A stretch of DNA of 64,000 nucleotides, from assembly GCA_047495785.1 (NCBI GenBank), contig JBLDXI010000033.1, forward strand, positions 1,612,001 to 1,676,000. The letters are read 5' to 3'. Source of the stretch: Lepidodermella squamata (taxonomy: Eukaryota; Gastrotricha). Shown piece by piece: positions 1-11,640 of this stretch. The notes under the pieces were generated by a model, which searched no databases, was not told the DNA's origin, and saw nothing but the letters and a program-made list of their open reading frames with translations. Numbering within the stretch: position 1 is the stretch's first letter; the number at the start of each line of letters is the position of its first letter. The translations under genes and the position numbers were made by a program.

Positions 1-3000
1 CACAGGCGTATTTAGCGCCAGGTAACATCTCTTCTGGCCTACAGCCTAATTAACAAAAAATATATTAAATTAAGGTGGCTTTTCTAATTCTTACACATTG
101 GTGGGTGACTCCATTGCCCGTTCTGCTGGCAGGTAGTCACCGATTTTCCGATGAGAAGTGCACCCTCCAGGCAGAAATAGCGGGTTGTAAAGCCGACTTT
201 GTTTGACCGAGTGTCGTAGACAGCGTTCGGAAGCTGGAGAATATCGCCACAGTCCACGGCAACGCTGCAAGTAGCCATTTCATTACTGCCCCATGTCCCA
301 TCTTCAGTACATTCAATGCTGAATTCGCGGGTGTAAGATGGGGTTACGAAACTTGGCAAACACTTGACATCGATTCGAGAGGCTGGAACGCCTCGCATGC
401 CATTTTGAACCGTATTTGCCAAATTTAAAGGCGGGCAAGTAATTCCTGGAAATAATTAAAAATAATTAAATTAATTTCCAATATTTCAGCCAACTTACTT
501 TGACCGCAATGCACTACGTCAACGTGCATGCATGGGTGACCGTGAAAATCGATGACGTAGATTCGAATGTAACGCGATATGAATGACCACCCTCCCAGGT
601 CCCACCACACCACTTGGCTAGCATCTGTGTTGGCATCAAAATGCTTGATCCCACCGGTAGCCGGGTCGAAAATTGTCCGCCAGATGCGGCCGTCATGGCT
701 CTTTTGAATCGCGAACAGAGTGACGAATTTTTCGATTTGACGATGGCCCTGGATGATCAGGCCTTTGACCAGGTAATGCCCGCCTAGGTCGACCTCGACG
801 AACGGCATGTCACCGTCACACTCGGCTGCACACCAAATGCGCCCAGCCCCAGCACCAAGTCGGGCCTTATCAGGGGTGTAACGTTCGAGTAGAGAAGTTT
901 GAGAGTGGCAGTAGTCGCCGTCCACTGTTGGTGAGTCGTAGAGATAATGCGAGGAAGGGGATGGCTTGCGGCATGAGGGTGCGTCGAATCGATGGGCGCT
1001 AAGGTGGCTAGAGGCCGCATATGAATGCGAACTCGACTCGGTCGTCTCAGAACAAGTCAGCTCAGCGGGCACTGAAAATATTTTTTAATTTTAATTTTAA
1101 TTTTAATTTTAATTTTAATTTTAATTTTAATTTTAATTTTAATTTTAATTTTAATTTTAATTTTAATTTTAATTTTAATTTTAATTTTAATTTTAATTTT
1201 AATTTTAATTTTAATTTTAATTTTAATTTTAATTTTAATTTTCAATACTCACTCATGCAAGCCCAAAACACGTGTAGGTACAGCACTTCATGAGGACAAC
1301 GGCTGTATCGATTCGAGCACAACGAGGCAAGCAGCTGTTTTGAGGCCGTAACATTGCAGTAAGGCTTAGCATCGCACATTTGACTGAGTGTCGCTAAAAC
1401 ACTTTCGTAAGGGCATCGCATTTCGACGCCGTATTCATCAATCGGGTTCGAACAGTTGCACGCGAATTCGCCGACCATGCCGACGCGGCCGTAATGAGCC
1501 GATACGACCTTGATTTGCTGGCCGTAATGACAGTTCAGCATGTCAAATTGGCCTGAACATATTTTAGCTTCGTAAATGTGCTTTTTCACAGGCGTCATTG
1601 GCGCAGTTCCACAGCAGTCTTCGTCAACTTGACCATCGCCATCGTCATCTACTCCATCGCTAAAAAAATTCGAAAAAAATTCGGAAAATTGATTGAAAAA
1701 TTAAAAAGAAAATACCATAACTCTTCCTCAGCTCTACTATCGCAATCGTTGTCGATAGTATCTAATAAAATTGAGGTAATTCACTCTTCAACAAAATTAA
1801 GAGAGAATACCACACGATCTGAGCTGGGGACAGGCTGAACAGAATGTTGGCTCACTCTTTTGAAAAATGAAATATTTAATACAATTTATTCGATTTAATT
1901 TTTCCTACCGGGTTCAGATCCATACCAGCGGGGTAAGCGTAAGATTCGCGATCAGCGTAGCCGTAAACTATCGCCATGAAAGGAACTTTAGTCGAATGAA
2001 TAATGCGATGGCGCCCGGGTTGGATGTGAATGTAACCGCAACTGTATCCGTCATTGCCTTGGACCTGGGACCATCCATCCCCAGGTATCAACAGACCATC
2101 GACTACAAAATCGTTGCCAACCCCAAGAGAGTCGGTTGGTAGCGCCATCATCACTGAATGAACGTAGTTTTCATTCGGGGTAAGGCCGGCATAGGATGTT
2201 GTTGAAAAAATGTACTGATGCTTAAATTGCTGAAAATTTTCCAAAGATTTTAATAAAATTTTGAAAAATCTGATTTTTTTTTACATTAACTGCAGGAACA
2301 ATGGTCATGCATGGGTCGCCTTTGCCCTCTCGATCAGTTAGTCGTTGCTGGCTTAGAGAAAATTGAGCAACCAGGATCGGCTTGTCAGCGGTTATGTAAC
2401 CGCATCTAGGAAATTTTGCTTAATTATCAAACATTTTCAGAAAATTTCGAGTCTCACGTTGTCGAGGGTATTCGAAGTAGAATCCATTGTCCGGCCTGAG
2501 AAATATTGTATGTTTCCGGGTCAAGGCCACGAACTTTAATGTGAGTTTTGTCTTCCGACGCGACAATTTTGAAATAGTCGCCACTTGTCCTGCCCGGGAA
2601 AGGAACGGTGATGAATTCCGTCCCCCACGACTGAACCGGCGGCATTTCATCGACGACATGATCTCGCGAAACAAGGCCCGGCTCGATATTAGTCCGAATA
2701 TTGCCCGCATAAACTGCGAGTTTGTGATTTCCCGTGATCAGCGTCCCGCTTAGGTCATGCTTCGCCGGGCTCTGGATTTGCATGGCTTCGTATTGGAGCA
2801 GGTGAACGGTGAATGACTGGCCGTTGGTGTAGGTCTGGAAGTCCCATGTGATCATCAGTGGCAGCTCATCGGGCATTCGTTCTGGTAACTGGAATGTAAC
2901 ATCGGTATCTGCCTCGGCGGCTACAACAGCCAATTGATTGTAATTTACGCCTCCGCCCCATACTACAACACGATATTCTCGGCCGAGGCTCGAAGTCGGA

Positions 3001-3930
3001 AAAGCCAAAAATCTAATAAACAGAAATAGTGAACAAATGAAATTCGTTTTTATTTAATTATTTTCAATTAAAAGTTTCGAACAATATGAAAAATTGAAAA
3101 ATCAGGAGAAAATTAAAAAAATTTTAAACATTATTTTACGTATTTTATAATATAAATATTTTTCATATTTTTTATAAAATTTTACTCTGTTTGAACTTAC
3201 GCATCGTTAGTATATGTTTCTTTGTTGTAGCCGAAAACGCTGACTGGTTTATCAGCTCGAACAACGACCGATTTCATCTCCTTTCCAGTGCCAGTGATTC
3301 GAAAATCGGGAGGTAAGGTGAATAGGCGCACTTCGCCCGGGGCGAGGCGGAAGACTCGCGGCTCGTATTTACTGAAACGAGGCGTGGATAGCACCACTGT
3401 GGTCGTATCCACCTCATGAGTCGCCGCAACGTAGACTTCAAGCGGCAAAAATTGGGGCTTATCCGAGAAATTCTCCTGGAAAATCACGACGAATTCGACG
3501 CCTTCAGTCTGAGATGGAGCTAGATTTAAAACAATTCTTTTACAAGAAATATGTGTGATATTTTTACTAAATTACCGCAATGAGACATATTATTAATTGA
3601 AGCCTCTGATATTTTTTTGAAAAAATTAACAAACGGATTAGTTAAGCTGGGCGTTGTGCAGTCGGTTTGTTTCAAATAACAGCCATTTGTTGCGAAATTG
3701 TAGGTGAAACCAAGACACGCCGAGTTGAATCGGCAGCCATCAGCGCAGGAATAAATGTCAGTTTGTGATGAATTCAAGTAATTTCCCGGGCAATTGCCCT
3801 CGATTTTTACGAAATCCGTGAGTGTTACAGTGGCTTTTGCCGCCATTGGTGGAAGTTGGTTGACGCGAATTTGAGCATTGCATTCAATGGCGAAAATTAG
3901 TAAAATTATTATTTTTAACATTGTGTCCAT
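1..3930 (-). CDS. Mosaic secreted/matrix protein (IgGFc-binding-like, SUEL lectin, F5/8C, CCP), 3' end outside the window
   Basis: Eleven exons read on the minus strand: 3930-3576, 3519-3201, 3012-2458, 2405-2291, 2229-1909, 1856-1811, 1761-1716, 1659-1253, 1071-499, 445-95 and 45-1 (continues off the edge). All joins keep phase; about 1,044 residues are visible. Order of parts: signal peptide (residues 1-19), Cys-rich PAN/apple-like segment (about 36-95), a long region like the N-terminal domain of IgGFc-binding proteins (about 120-555, with an ADKPILVAQFS-type stretch), an acidic IDNDCD/VDDDGDG motif on two 46-base exons, a SUEL/rhamnose-binding lectin domain (about 600-720), an F5/8C discoidin domain (about 745-910) and at least three CCP/sushi modules, the last split by the window edge. 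Such mosaics are secreted adhesion or immune-type proteins; that role is inference. Domain calls are by motif only. The start is the first Met, followed directly by a good signal peptide. Confidence 0.8.
1083..1242. repeat. AATTTT hexamer array inside an intron
   Basis: About 26 near-perfect copies of the six-base unit AATTTT fill the intron between the SUEL exon (ending 1253) and the F5/8C exon (starting 1071). Both strands give long open frames of alternating residues (Asn-Phe or Lys-Ile), which are artefacts of the repeat. Confidence 0.95.
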
Positions 3931-5425
3931 GAGCTAAAAATAGGCGGCTAAATTTTCAAGTTTGAGAGGAATGTACGATATAAAATATGGATGAAACAGG
4001 GTCTGCGGTCATCGTTTTCGATTAAATCGTGGCCAGGTACGTGTATTGTTTGTTTATTGTTATTCTTACTCGTCTCCTTGTGCTGTGTGTGACCCTTGTT
4101 CAACTGCGGCCTGGCCTTCCGCTGCTGGTAAAAATCGATTGTCAACGCGCGCGTGGCTTTGTTTTCGCAGCGACAACTCGCCGACGCCTCGAGGACCGCG
4201 CACCGCCTCACGAGCCACGTGACTCACACCCCGTGTTGCACATGCGCGCGGTGTGCGCGATTTGTTGCGCTTTTCATAATATCTCATTTGAGATGTGTGC
4301 CGAGGCACGCCTTATGTTAGCAGCTATGATGTTATTTCTGTATCAAAGTGAAATGGAAAAAATGTGTCACGGAGGCGAAGGATCGCGACGGGTGACGCCC
4401 ATCATCCGGCGAGAAGTTGAAAGTTTACACCGTGGCGTGATATTAGGCCGCCACGATGCATTTCGAGCATTGCCCATAGACAGCCTTCTTGGCACGGAAG
4501 CGAGAGTGAGATTATTTTATCAGACGATTGGATCAAATTTCGGTTTTTATAACAAAATTGTCCCTGTGCGGCAATACGTAGCTGCGATCAAAAATACCAG
4601 GGCTGATCATTTCAGACGACTTAATTTTCATCTAGTCGAAGTGAAATATTAGGGCTTATGTGCCTGAAACCAATCAGTGAATCTATAATCGCTGATAATA
4701 GATAATAGGTTGTGTCGTATCAAGCAAAAACCATCGGGATCGGGTGCTAATCGCCTTCAGATATTTTGCAATTTTCTAACTGATTGCAGCGATACACTGA
4801 TCAGTTGATCTAATGATGTCTGTGAGCTAACTTCACAGTCGGCATTCACATGGCCACGGGCATTTTTACCTCCCCATCCGGTACTCTGAAATAGCAAGTG
4901 TCATAGCAAGCCATGACACACTCGAATGGAACCGTGTACAGTGGCTTGATGTAAGTGCGATGAATCCGATTCGCTGAGTGGAGAAATCTAAGGAGTAGGA
5001 AGTGCAAGTTTTATTTTAAAATATTCCTCTAAACGAGTTGATAATGCTTTCGCGCAAAAAACTTGCATTTTAACCTTGTTGTTCACGCCGGATTTCACAT
5101 TTTCCCTTGGAAAAATGAAGCACTGTGAGTTCAGGTGGGTAAAAAATTCTCGGAGCTTTCCCTTTATTTATTATTGAACTAGAGGACAACAGTGCGTCAT
5201 CGCACTCTTTTCAGTGAATTTAACATCCGCTTCACCTAAACCACACCAGAAATGTTCACGCCTCTTGTAATCTCCTCGTGATGCTCCTTCCGCATTTGGG
5301 CGGTTGAAATAGTTATAATAAATAATTTTCCTTTCGCTGTTTCGCTACGATAAGACTGTTACGATGACTATCCGCTTAACATTTGTAAATCATGTAGCAT
5401 ATAGTTAAAATACCGTTATTTTAAG
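3931..5425. other. Intergenic, likely shared upstream region
   Basis: This stretch separates the divergently transcribed mosaic protein and the first receptor. It contains a CpG-richer patch near 4140-4310 and a 207-codon open frame at 4029-4652 with no recognisable domain and no splice or signal support. I see no convincing gene here. Confidence 0.5.
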
Positions 5426-7810
5426 ATGCATATTCTTCAAATGACAGCGCTGTCCATCCTCATTGGCTTATTCTGCATGGTATCACTGTCTGAAAGTAGA
5501 AAGCCGGAAACCATGTCCATTCTAGTGCTTATCCCAATAACCGGAAATGAGCCTCAGAATGGCGATGGGTGTCGTTACGGAGCCCAAGTCGCATTTGACA
5601 GCATTAATTCTAACCCTGGAATTCTGCCGAACTATCATCTGGAACCCGTGTACACCGACGAAGGGCCGGGCGCGTTTTTCTCACCTCGACAGACTGTGCA
5701 GTTTCAACGAAGATTCGAAGCAAATACGAGTAGCCATCAATCTCCGCTACTTATCGGACCACTTTTCTCCACCGGAGGCGTTTCTTTGGCTGGGATGGTT
5801 CATCAGCTGAACATGGTCCAACTAGCGATTGGAGTTAACACACCACAGATCACAGGGAATCGCAGACTTTACCCCAACATCTACCGTTCTCGAATCACGG
5901 GAGAATTAGTTGCTTATGCCCAAATGCGCTTCATAAGAGACACTGCAAAGTGGAGTAGATTCGGCATTCTGACATCTGTCGTCAACACAGCTTTCGATAC
6001 TGCAGTCGCAGTTTTCCTATACAAAGCAGCAAATGCTAACAATTTCGACGTAGCCTACTTTGAGGCTGTAATCGACATCACTGACGAGACAATGCAGGCG
6101 ATAAAAGCTTCAGACGTCAGAATATTACTGCTTGAAACAGGAACATCACCCCTGATCACCAAGCTGCTTTGCTTAGCTTACAAGTACGGTCTAACCGGGC
6201 CCAGATACATTTTCGTGCTGCTCGCTGCTGCTTATTTCGAACCGATTAGCTTACCTAATATCATACCAGTTACACCTGGCTGCACGAAAAGCATCGTAAT
6301 TCAGCAACTCGGTCAATCAATATGGTTTGGATGGTCTTTTGGCCCGGCGCCAGTTTTCAATTACCCGATCGTTAGTACTTCGAATGGTCTCGACGTTAGC
6401 GCCTTCGAAAATTTGTATGCGAATGCTACGAAGGGGATCCCGCCAAGTGACTACAGTCGTAGATATTTATGCCACGATACAGGACTTCATGCTGCTCTAG
6501 TTCTTGATGCCACGGAGAAGAAACTCGCGGAGAGGAACATGTCTCTTCGGGATTACGCGTATTCTCCTCGCGAGGTAATGTTGGTTTTGAATGAGACCAT
6601 CCTCGCCGTGTCTTACGTTGGATTTCGAATCGGCAAGTTTCAGTACTCTGCAAGGGGTGAAATGGACTCAGAACCACAGGTAGCGTTTCAATGGCAACAG
6701 CCCAATGATATCAGAGTTTTAAACGAAGTCTCGCTGAAAATTGGATCATCACTCTACAACTTCTCGAGTTACCAGTCGCGAGTAATTCTTTCTCCGAGTT
6801 GGATAACGAAAGATGGAATACCTCCTCAGGATGAACCTAAGCTTATACTAGAATCAAAAATAATCCCCAAAGAGTTCTCCTGGTCTGTCGTTGCCGTTTC
6901 AAGTTTCCTTGCAGTCGTGCAGGGCTGGTCACTGGTCAAAAGATTCAAAAATGACGAATTATTCGAGAGCATTCTAAAGGGAGTCTTGCTGTTAGGCTGC
7001 TGCTTCGTAAATGCTTCATCCTGCTTGTTTGCATTCTCTTACCCTCGAGGCTCCATTCTCCCATGCATCTTTCAGCGTTTAGCCCCGGTTTGTGGAATAG
7101 CATGCATTGTAACCTACCTGTTTATTAGAATCAAAACGAAGCGTAGAGAAATGAAGCGAGAGAGGGCTAGCATGACTGCAACCGCACTCACTGTAGGAAG
7201 CGCCATCTCCCCGCGCCGTCTTTCTCGAGTATCAATGGGCAATAGCAGGGGGTCGATTTCTCAACGTGATAGCAGTTCACTTATGGTTCCAAGCTCAACG
7301 ACTAAAACACTGTCGAACAATACAGGGGACATTTCAGCCAATGTTTCGGTTGATAACCTGAGCATTGAACCGATTTCACATGCCAACTCCGCAAAGATTG
7401 CTGGTTCGATCCTCTGCGGAACTGTCATTTTGTTAGCTCTGTGGAACTCAAACGACATTCCTGCATTTGAGAGCGCGGTGGTTTCTGACCAGTACGATGA
7501 ACTAATCGATACGAGAGTTATCACGGAAGAAGGAAGATGCGTCTCTTACCACGAAATTGCTTGGATTATGGGTATTTTGATGGCTTATGTCGTAATTCTG
7601 ACTTGGAGTGTTTTCTCAGCAATCGCTGTTAGAAGACGTATGGAACCTCTAGAGTCCGGATTTCTCTTCAATACGCTGGTAATGTTGATCGCGGCTGTCA
7701 TGATTTGCTCTATTCTTAACTCACCGGTGGGGAAATCTATCACTTTAACTTGCGTTTCGATGGTTATTTCTATCGGGGCTACGGTTGCAATAGTTAAGCG
7801 ACCTAACTAA
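5426..7810 (+). CDS. Class C-type (GABA-B-like) receptor, intronless, 794 residues
   Basis: Single exon. A signal peptide (about residues 1-24) is followed by a Venus-flytrap/ANF-receptor ligand-binding domain (about 30-450), including an opening that resembles the periplasmic-binding fold (LVLIPITGN). Seven hydrophobic segments follow at about 482-505, 517-540, 552-575, 655-675, 708-732, 745-765 and 770-790. There is no Cys-rich domain between the two halves, as in GABA-B-type rather than mGlu-type receptors. A Ser-rich, basic loop of about 60-70 residues lies between segments 3 and 4. The protein ends almost at the last segment, so there is no long cytoplasmic tail. A paralogue lies at 21675. 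Absence of introns among intron-bearing neighbours suggests a retroposed ancestor. Ligand and G-protein coupling are unknown. Confidence 0.8.
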   Translation: MHILQMTALSILIGLFCMVSLSESRKPETMSILVLIPITGNEPQNGDGCRYGAQVAFDSINSNPGILPNYHLEPVYTDEGPGAFFSPRQTVQFQRRFEANTSSHQSPLLIGPLFSTGGVSLAGMVHQLNMVQLAIGVNTPQITGNRRLYPNIYRSRITGELVAYAQMRFIRDTAKWSRFGILTSVVNTAFDTAVAVFLYKAANANNFDVAYFEAVIDITDETMQAIKASDVRILLLETGTSPLITKLLCLAYKYGLTGPRYIFVLLAAAYFEPISLPNIIPVTPGCTKSIVIQQLGQSIWFGWSFGPAPVFNYPIVSTSNGLDVSAFENLYANATKGIPPSDYSRRYLCHDTGLHAALVLDATEKKLAERNMSLRDYAYSPREVMLVLNETILAVSYVGFRIGKFQYSARGEMDSEPQVAFQWQQPNDIRVLNEVSLKIGSSLYNFSSYQSRVILSPSWITKDGIPPQDEPKLILESKIIPKEFSWSVVAVSSFLAVVQGWSLVKRFKNDELFESILKGVLLLGCCFVNASSCLFAFSYPRGSILPCIFQRLAPVCGIACIVTYLFIRIKTKRREMKRERASMTATALTVGSAISPRRLSRVSMGNSRGSISQRDSSSLMVPSSTTKTLSNNTGDISANVSVDNLSIEPISHANSAKIAGSILCGTVILLALWNSNDIPAFESAVVSDQYDELIDTRVITEEGRCVSYHEIAWIMGILMAYVVILTWSVFSAIAVRRRMEPLESGFLFNTLVMLIAAVMICSILNSPVGKSITLTCVSMVISIGATVAIVKRPN

Positions 7811-8292
7811 GAAGACTTTGTACCTCGCACATGATCACTCTTTGTTCCCAAGGTCAATTTCTTGCAATAATTTTGCCACGTATCTTGTTTTTCCGCGATT
7901 TCGCTTATGCGGCGACACGTCAGCTGCCAAGAGTAGCTCTTTTTCGATCACTATCACTTCAGTTGTTTAACCTCTTTGTGCGTAAATAGTTTCTCTTGTT
8001 TTCAATAAACGATCTTGTATGTAAACTCATCAAATTTTGAGACGAGCAGAAGATCATGGCTCTTGTAATTAGTCTCTTCAATTAATTCCCAGGGTTAAAA
8101 GCCACAAGTTATGCGATCTTGGCGATTCTCGCGTGGTTCAATTACGAAAACCATGGACCTGATTCAGACAGAGCAACCTGCCGTCGAACGTGACTAAAAT
8201 TAGCCATTCTTTCCCAGCCGTTTCGAATAATTTTCCCGGCGAAGATGGGCAGAGATAGACGGATTTGAATTTTCGCATCAAAAAGATCAATC
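7811..8292. other. 3' UTR of the receptor and upstream region of the first peptide gene
   Basis: No coding exon seen apart from the receptor 3' UTR and its AATAAA. Confidence 0.5.
8004..8009 (+). terminator. Poly(A) signal of the first receptor gene
   Basis: AATAAA lies 194 bases after the stop codon at 7810. Confidence 0.6.
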
Positions 8293-8609
8293 ATGAAAAA
8301 GCAAATTTACAGTTCACTAGCGGCTCTCTTACTGCTGAATTTCTACCAGGGTTAGACGAGGGACTTTTTTCTACCAGATCGCTTTTTACTTTATTATCAT
8401 TTTCAGGGGCCCTTTCGTGTCCGAAAGCACCCGCATCACCAAACGTTAAAGTAATCGTTCACAAATCGACCCACCACCACACCCGGCTGGAAACTTCGGC
8501 CGAAAGAGAGGCTGCTGATCCTGAGACCGGCTCGTCATCAAGTGCCAACAATCCACCTGCAGCCGAGGGAGCTCCGAAGGGCAGATATCTGCGAGACTAC
8601 TATGGATAG
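8293..8609 (+). CDS. Small secreted single-Cys peptide, family member 1 (86 residues)
   Basis: Two exons, 8293-8350 (58 bases) and 8407-8609, joined by a phase-1 intron (GTTAGA...TTTCAG). Exon 1 encodes a hydrophobic signal peptide. The predicted mature peptide begins near A-L-S-C-P, with the only cysteine right after the cleavage region. The middle is His/Thr and then Ser/Glu/Ala rich, and the C-terminus is basic and aromatic (RYLRDYYG). It is a divergent member of the cluster, linked to it by gene structure, the Cys-Pro start and the Tyr-rich end. Function unknown. Confidence 0.7.
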
Positions 8610-8779
8610 AAATGATAAAGTTTCCGTTTTCAAGTAAAATTGAGCAAGTTATGTGAGTATATGGGTGTAGTTGCACAAAGTTACATGAGATTCGTCCAAC
8701 TTCACGTTCGGGTCGTGAATATTTTCCCAAATATTGCGTAATTAACACTCAATTAGCATCCTTTTATTTGATTTAGACC

Positions 8780-9257
8780 ATGAAAATCGGCATGCTCTTA
8801 TTCTATCTTATCAACTTGTTTGTCATCGTCTACTTCATGAAAGGTATATTGATTCGATTCCACACAACCTCAGACACAACTGATTGTTTTAGGCCACGCG
8901 AATGCTTGCACAGGTTCGCCGCCTCAAGATGTATTACTTCAGATAAACACGGTCGGATTTGTAAGTAATTTTACATGATTTTACATTTGTTTCGCTTGGT
9001 AGGAGAAAGAGACTGCTGAAATTAAGTCGAGACGTTTCTCCGGCAGTGATTCGGCCGCCCGTCCGTCAAATCCTGATGCTTTCAGAGCGTCGCATAGTGG
9101 TAAGGATGATATTATCTAAACTCTAAACTTTCGATCTGCTCAACATACTTGCGCGAATCTTCTTCCAGGTTACCAACTTGCAGCAGCTGACCCTTGGTAC
9201 AGGAAGCCGCGAAGTTTCAAAATATTTGATCCAAGACAGTACGCATCTGATGACTAA
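8780..9257 (+). CDS. Small secreted single-Cys peptide, four-exon member 2 (105 residues)
   Basis: Exons 8780-8843, 8893-8960, 9003-9099 and 9169-9257; phases 1, 0 and 1 fit and the frame stays open to TAA. Exon 1 is a signal peptide; exon 2 opens with A-N-A-C-T-G-S-P-P, so the single Cys sits where the other members have theirs. Exons 3 and 4 add a charged Arg/Ser tail ending in ASDD. It is the only member with more than two exons and the weakest match to the shared motifs. The exon-2 donor and the short introns are good GT-AG matches, but transcript proof is lacking. Confidence 0.6.
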
Positions 9258-9572
9258 TGACTAAAGTTACTGGGAATCTTACAATCAAAATAAAATGAAT
9301 GATCCGAAGTGCTATATTTTGTCTAAACATACCCATAGGTGTTAAATTTGTTGGCAATAAAGTGGAAGAATTGCTTGAAAAACTCTGAAACCTTAATATG
9401 CTTCCGGAAACATCAAATAAGACGTGAAAATACAATCTTGAAACAGTTTTGGGCTTCGATTTAAAGAGTTTTATTCTATCCTGAAGGCATATTAGGAAAT
9501 TCGAAGGTATCTCATTAAGTGAATTAATGATTTCCCTCGGATAGCAGAAAGTTGTTCGAACGATCATCGGCA

Positions 9573-9876
9573 TCAATGCGTTTGCTGTTGACTCGCCGAG
9601 TTGGGGCTAATATTCGAATAGTCGATGCTTCCGTTGCCAAGTAAATCCGTCGGAACAGCTGATTTCGGGGGGTCAGTAACCGGCGCTTGATTCTTGTAAC
9701 CGGCGGTCGTCATCATCGGCGGTATTGGACGCGGTCGTGATCCAGGTGGACATGTATAGGATTCTGTTCAAATTATCGTTTACTATAGTTTAAGGCGACT
9801 AAGTTTTCATTTTTTTACCTTTAAGGGCTACGAATACGAGGAAGCAAATAATGGACGCAGTAATCGTAGGTTTCAT
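9573..9876 (-). CDS. Small secreted CPPG peptide, member 3 (82 residues)
   Basis: Exons 9876-9819 (58 bases, signal peptide) and 9763-9573, phase-1 intron. The mature part starts around S-Y-T-C-P-P-G and continues with a Pro/Arg stretch ending in two Met residues, then a neutral Asn/Ser-rich tail ending QQTH. One cysteine in the mature part. Exon-1 length, intron phase and the CPP motif place it in the cluster family. Confidence 0.7.
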
Positions 9877-10442
9877 CTTTCTGCAGATATTAGATTATAG
9901 CAGACTTTTATCAAAGGCGTTTGAAAATACTGATTTATTCCCAGCGAGACCTGGCTATAATTAACGATTCAAGACACAAACCAACTTGCGGCCTTTTCCA
10001 AATATGTGTTGTGAACTATATACAACTCAACTCCGGGCTCATATTAGTTCCGTGTTGGTATAAGTGTATAAGTGGACAAAATTTGACAAAATATGCAAAT
10101 AAATGTTTGGTGTTACTGAAGGTCTTATGAACTCAATCCTGAAGAATTTTACTAGCTTAATGGGTATTGATGCCAATATTATCTATTTCGTTTTTAAAAT
10201 CCTGTCAATTGCTGTGATTCAAATGTCACAGCACTCGTATTTTCAAGCCGACTTGATGAAATTATTTTGTTGTTAAAATAGTATCCTGGATATTTGCTCG
10301 CTACATTTTATTTGTGCACCTGATTTTACAAGCTGGAAAAATTGACTACTTCATTATCAAGATTACAGCGAAAAATCATTAAATAATGGACCAGGCACCT
10401 AGAATTTCTCAGATCTCTGCGTTATCGCAGTGGCAGAAGGTC
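9877..10442. other. Intergenic
   Basis: AT-rich. Short open frames only, with no signal-peptide exon paired to an acceptor. Confidence 0.4.
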
Positions 10443-10724
10443 TTAATATTGGTTCGAATAGTCTGAGCGACCGCGGCCTCGTCTCACCGGCGGTTCGTCA
10501 TCGTATACAGGATCGTAAGGTGAAAGTCGCCTGCCTTTGGCTCCTCCTGATGCTCCTGCGGCCGGGTTGTTGATCGCGTTGATGAAGGGAGAAGGTGGCG
10601 GGCAAGCTTCGGCATCTGTGAAAAAAATAAACTATTTCATTGGATTCATCATGTTAAGACAGATACCTTTGCTGAGGGAGAGCAAAGCAAAAAGAGCGAC
10701 CAAGCACAAGCTGATAATTTTCAT
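10443..10724 (-). CDS. Small secreted CPPP peptide, member 4 (76 residues)
   Basis: Exons 10724-10667 (58 bases) and 10615-10443, phase-1 intron with GTATCT donor and TTTCACAG acceptor. Signal peptide rich in Leu. Mature start near A-E-A-C-P-P-P-S-P, then a Gly/Ala stretch, a basic KGRR site that could be a processing site (inference), an acidic patch, RRGRGR, and the tail DYSNQY. Single mature cysteine. The NQY end matches the SNNY, FNNY and QPNY ends of other members. Confidence 0.8.
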
Positions 10725-11640
10725 TTTTGCTAGCTACCAAAGAAAGTGATTATTACAGGATGAATGATATTTTCGTGGATAAAAATGAGTATGAGCGCGG
10801 AGGGAATACATGATCAGACTATTCTTTCCACTTCTATTCGAAGTTCAGGGGATAACAGTCTAGACTGCTGGAGAAACCCGAGATTCATTGGGATGCAGTA
10901 AATAGGACTTTGTGGTGGCCTGGAAGTGGGAGAAAAATTATCACAAATAAATAAAAAATTGATGAAACAAGCTCAATCTTTTAACCGTTTAACCAAAAAT
11001 TGTTACATTCGGCGAACCTACTTTGAGTAGCCGCGATGATGGAAACTGTCTAGCGGTCTATCATTATGCTCTTTCTGAAGACGCTTGTCTAGAACTTCCA
11101 AGCCCCGCATACATTATAACACTTCTGGCTCCAGTGTAAAAGAAAAGAGGGGGACACTTATTATACCCCGCAAGCTTTTTATTTAGCTTGCGCACCTTTT
11201 AGTTGAAAGGGATTAGCAACAAGCCTTTCGCTGATTGGCGAATGATGACAAGAGTTCTTGAATATGATAGCAATTTCCGGTTGAATTTAACAGCTTTCAG
11301 CACTCAGTTGCCTTCGTATGCGTCGGCACTGCCATGGTATCAGATCTCCTGCTTAGGAGCTGATTTGGATCTACAGGATCCACATAAAGGTGCCCCGATA
11401 TTTCTGAATGGAGATAAGACGGGAGTGGCACCGCCGTGCGCATGAGAACAAATTCAGGAAACATCCTGTTGGTCAGAATCAGCTTGGACGGACCTCTCAA
11501 CTCTCAAAAGCGCTCATCCTGCGTTTGCATAAAGAACAAAGATAAACAGACCATGAAAACAGTTTTAACGCATTATGAGATTTTATTAGCGTTGATTGTA
11601 TGCGGCTATATCGTGACATCGGTTATCAATTGATAGACTG
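10725..11640. other. Intergenic
   Basis: No supported gene. A 26-codon hydrophobic open frame at about 11553-11633 looks like a signal peptide, but I find no second exon for it. Confidence 0.4.

Noticed and set aside
1021-1293. Open frames of alternating Asn-Phe or Lys-Ile
   Set aside because: Translation of the intronic AATTTT hexamer array, not a gene.
4029-4652. 207-codon plus-strand open frame
   Set aside because: No signal peptide followed by domains, no homology recognised and mixed composition; it lies in a promoter-like CpG-richer patch.
11553-11633. Hydrophobic 26-codon frame resembling a signal exon
   Set aside because: No acceptable second exon with the family motif follows; it ends in a stop next to member 5.
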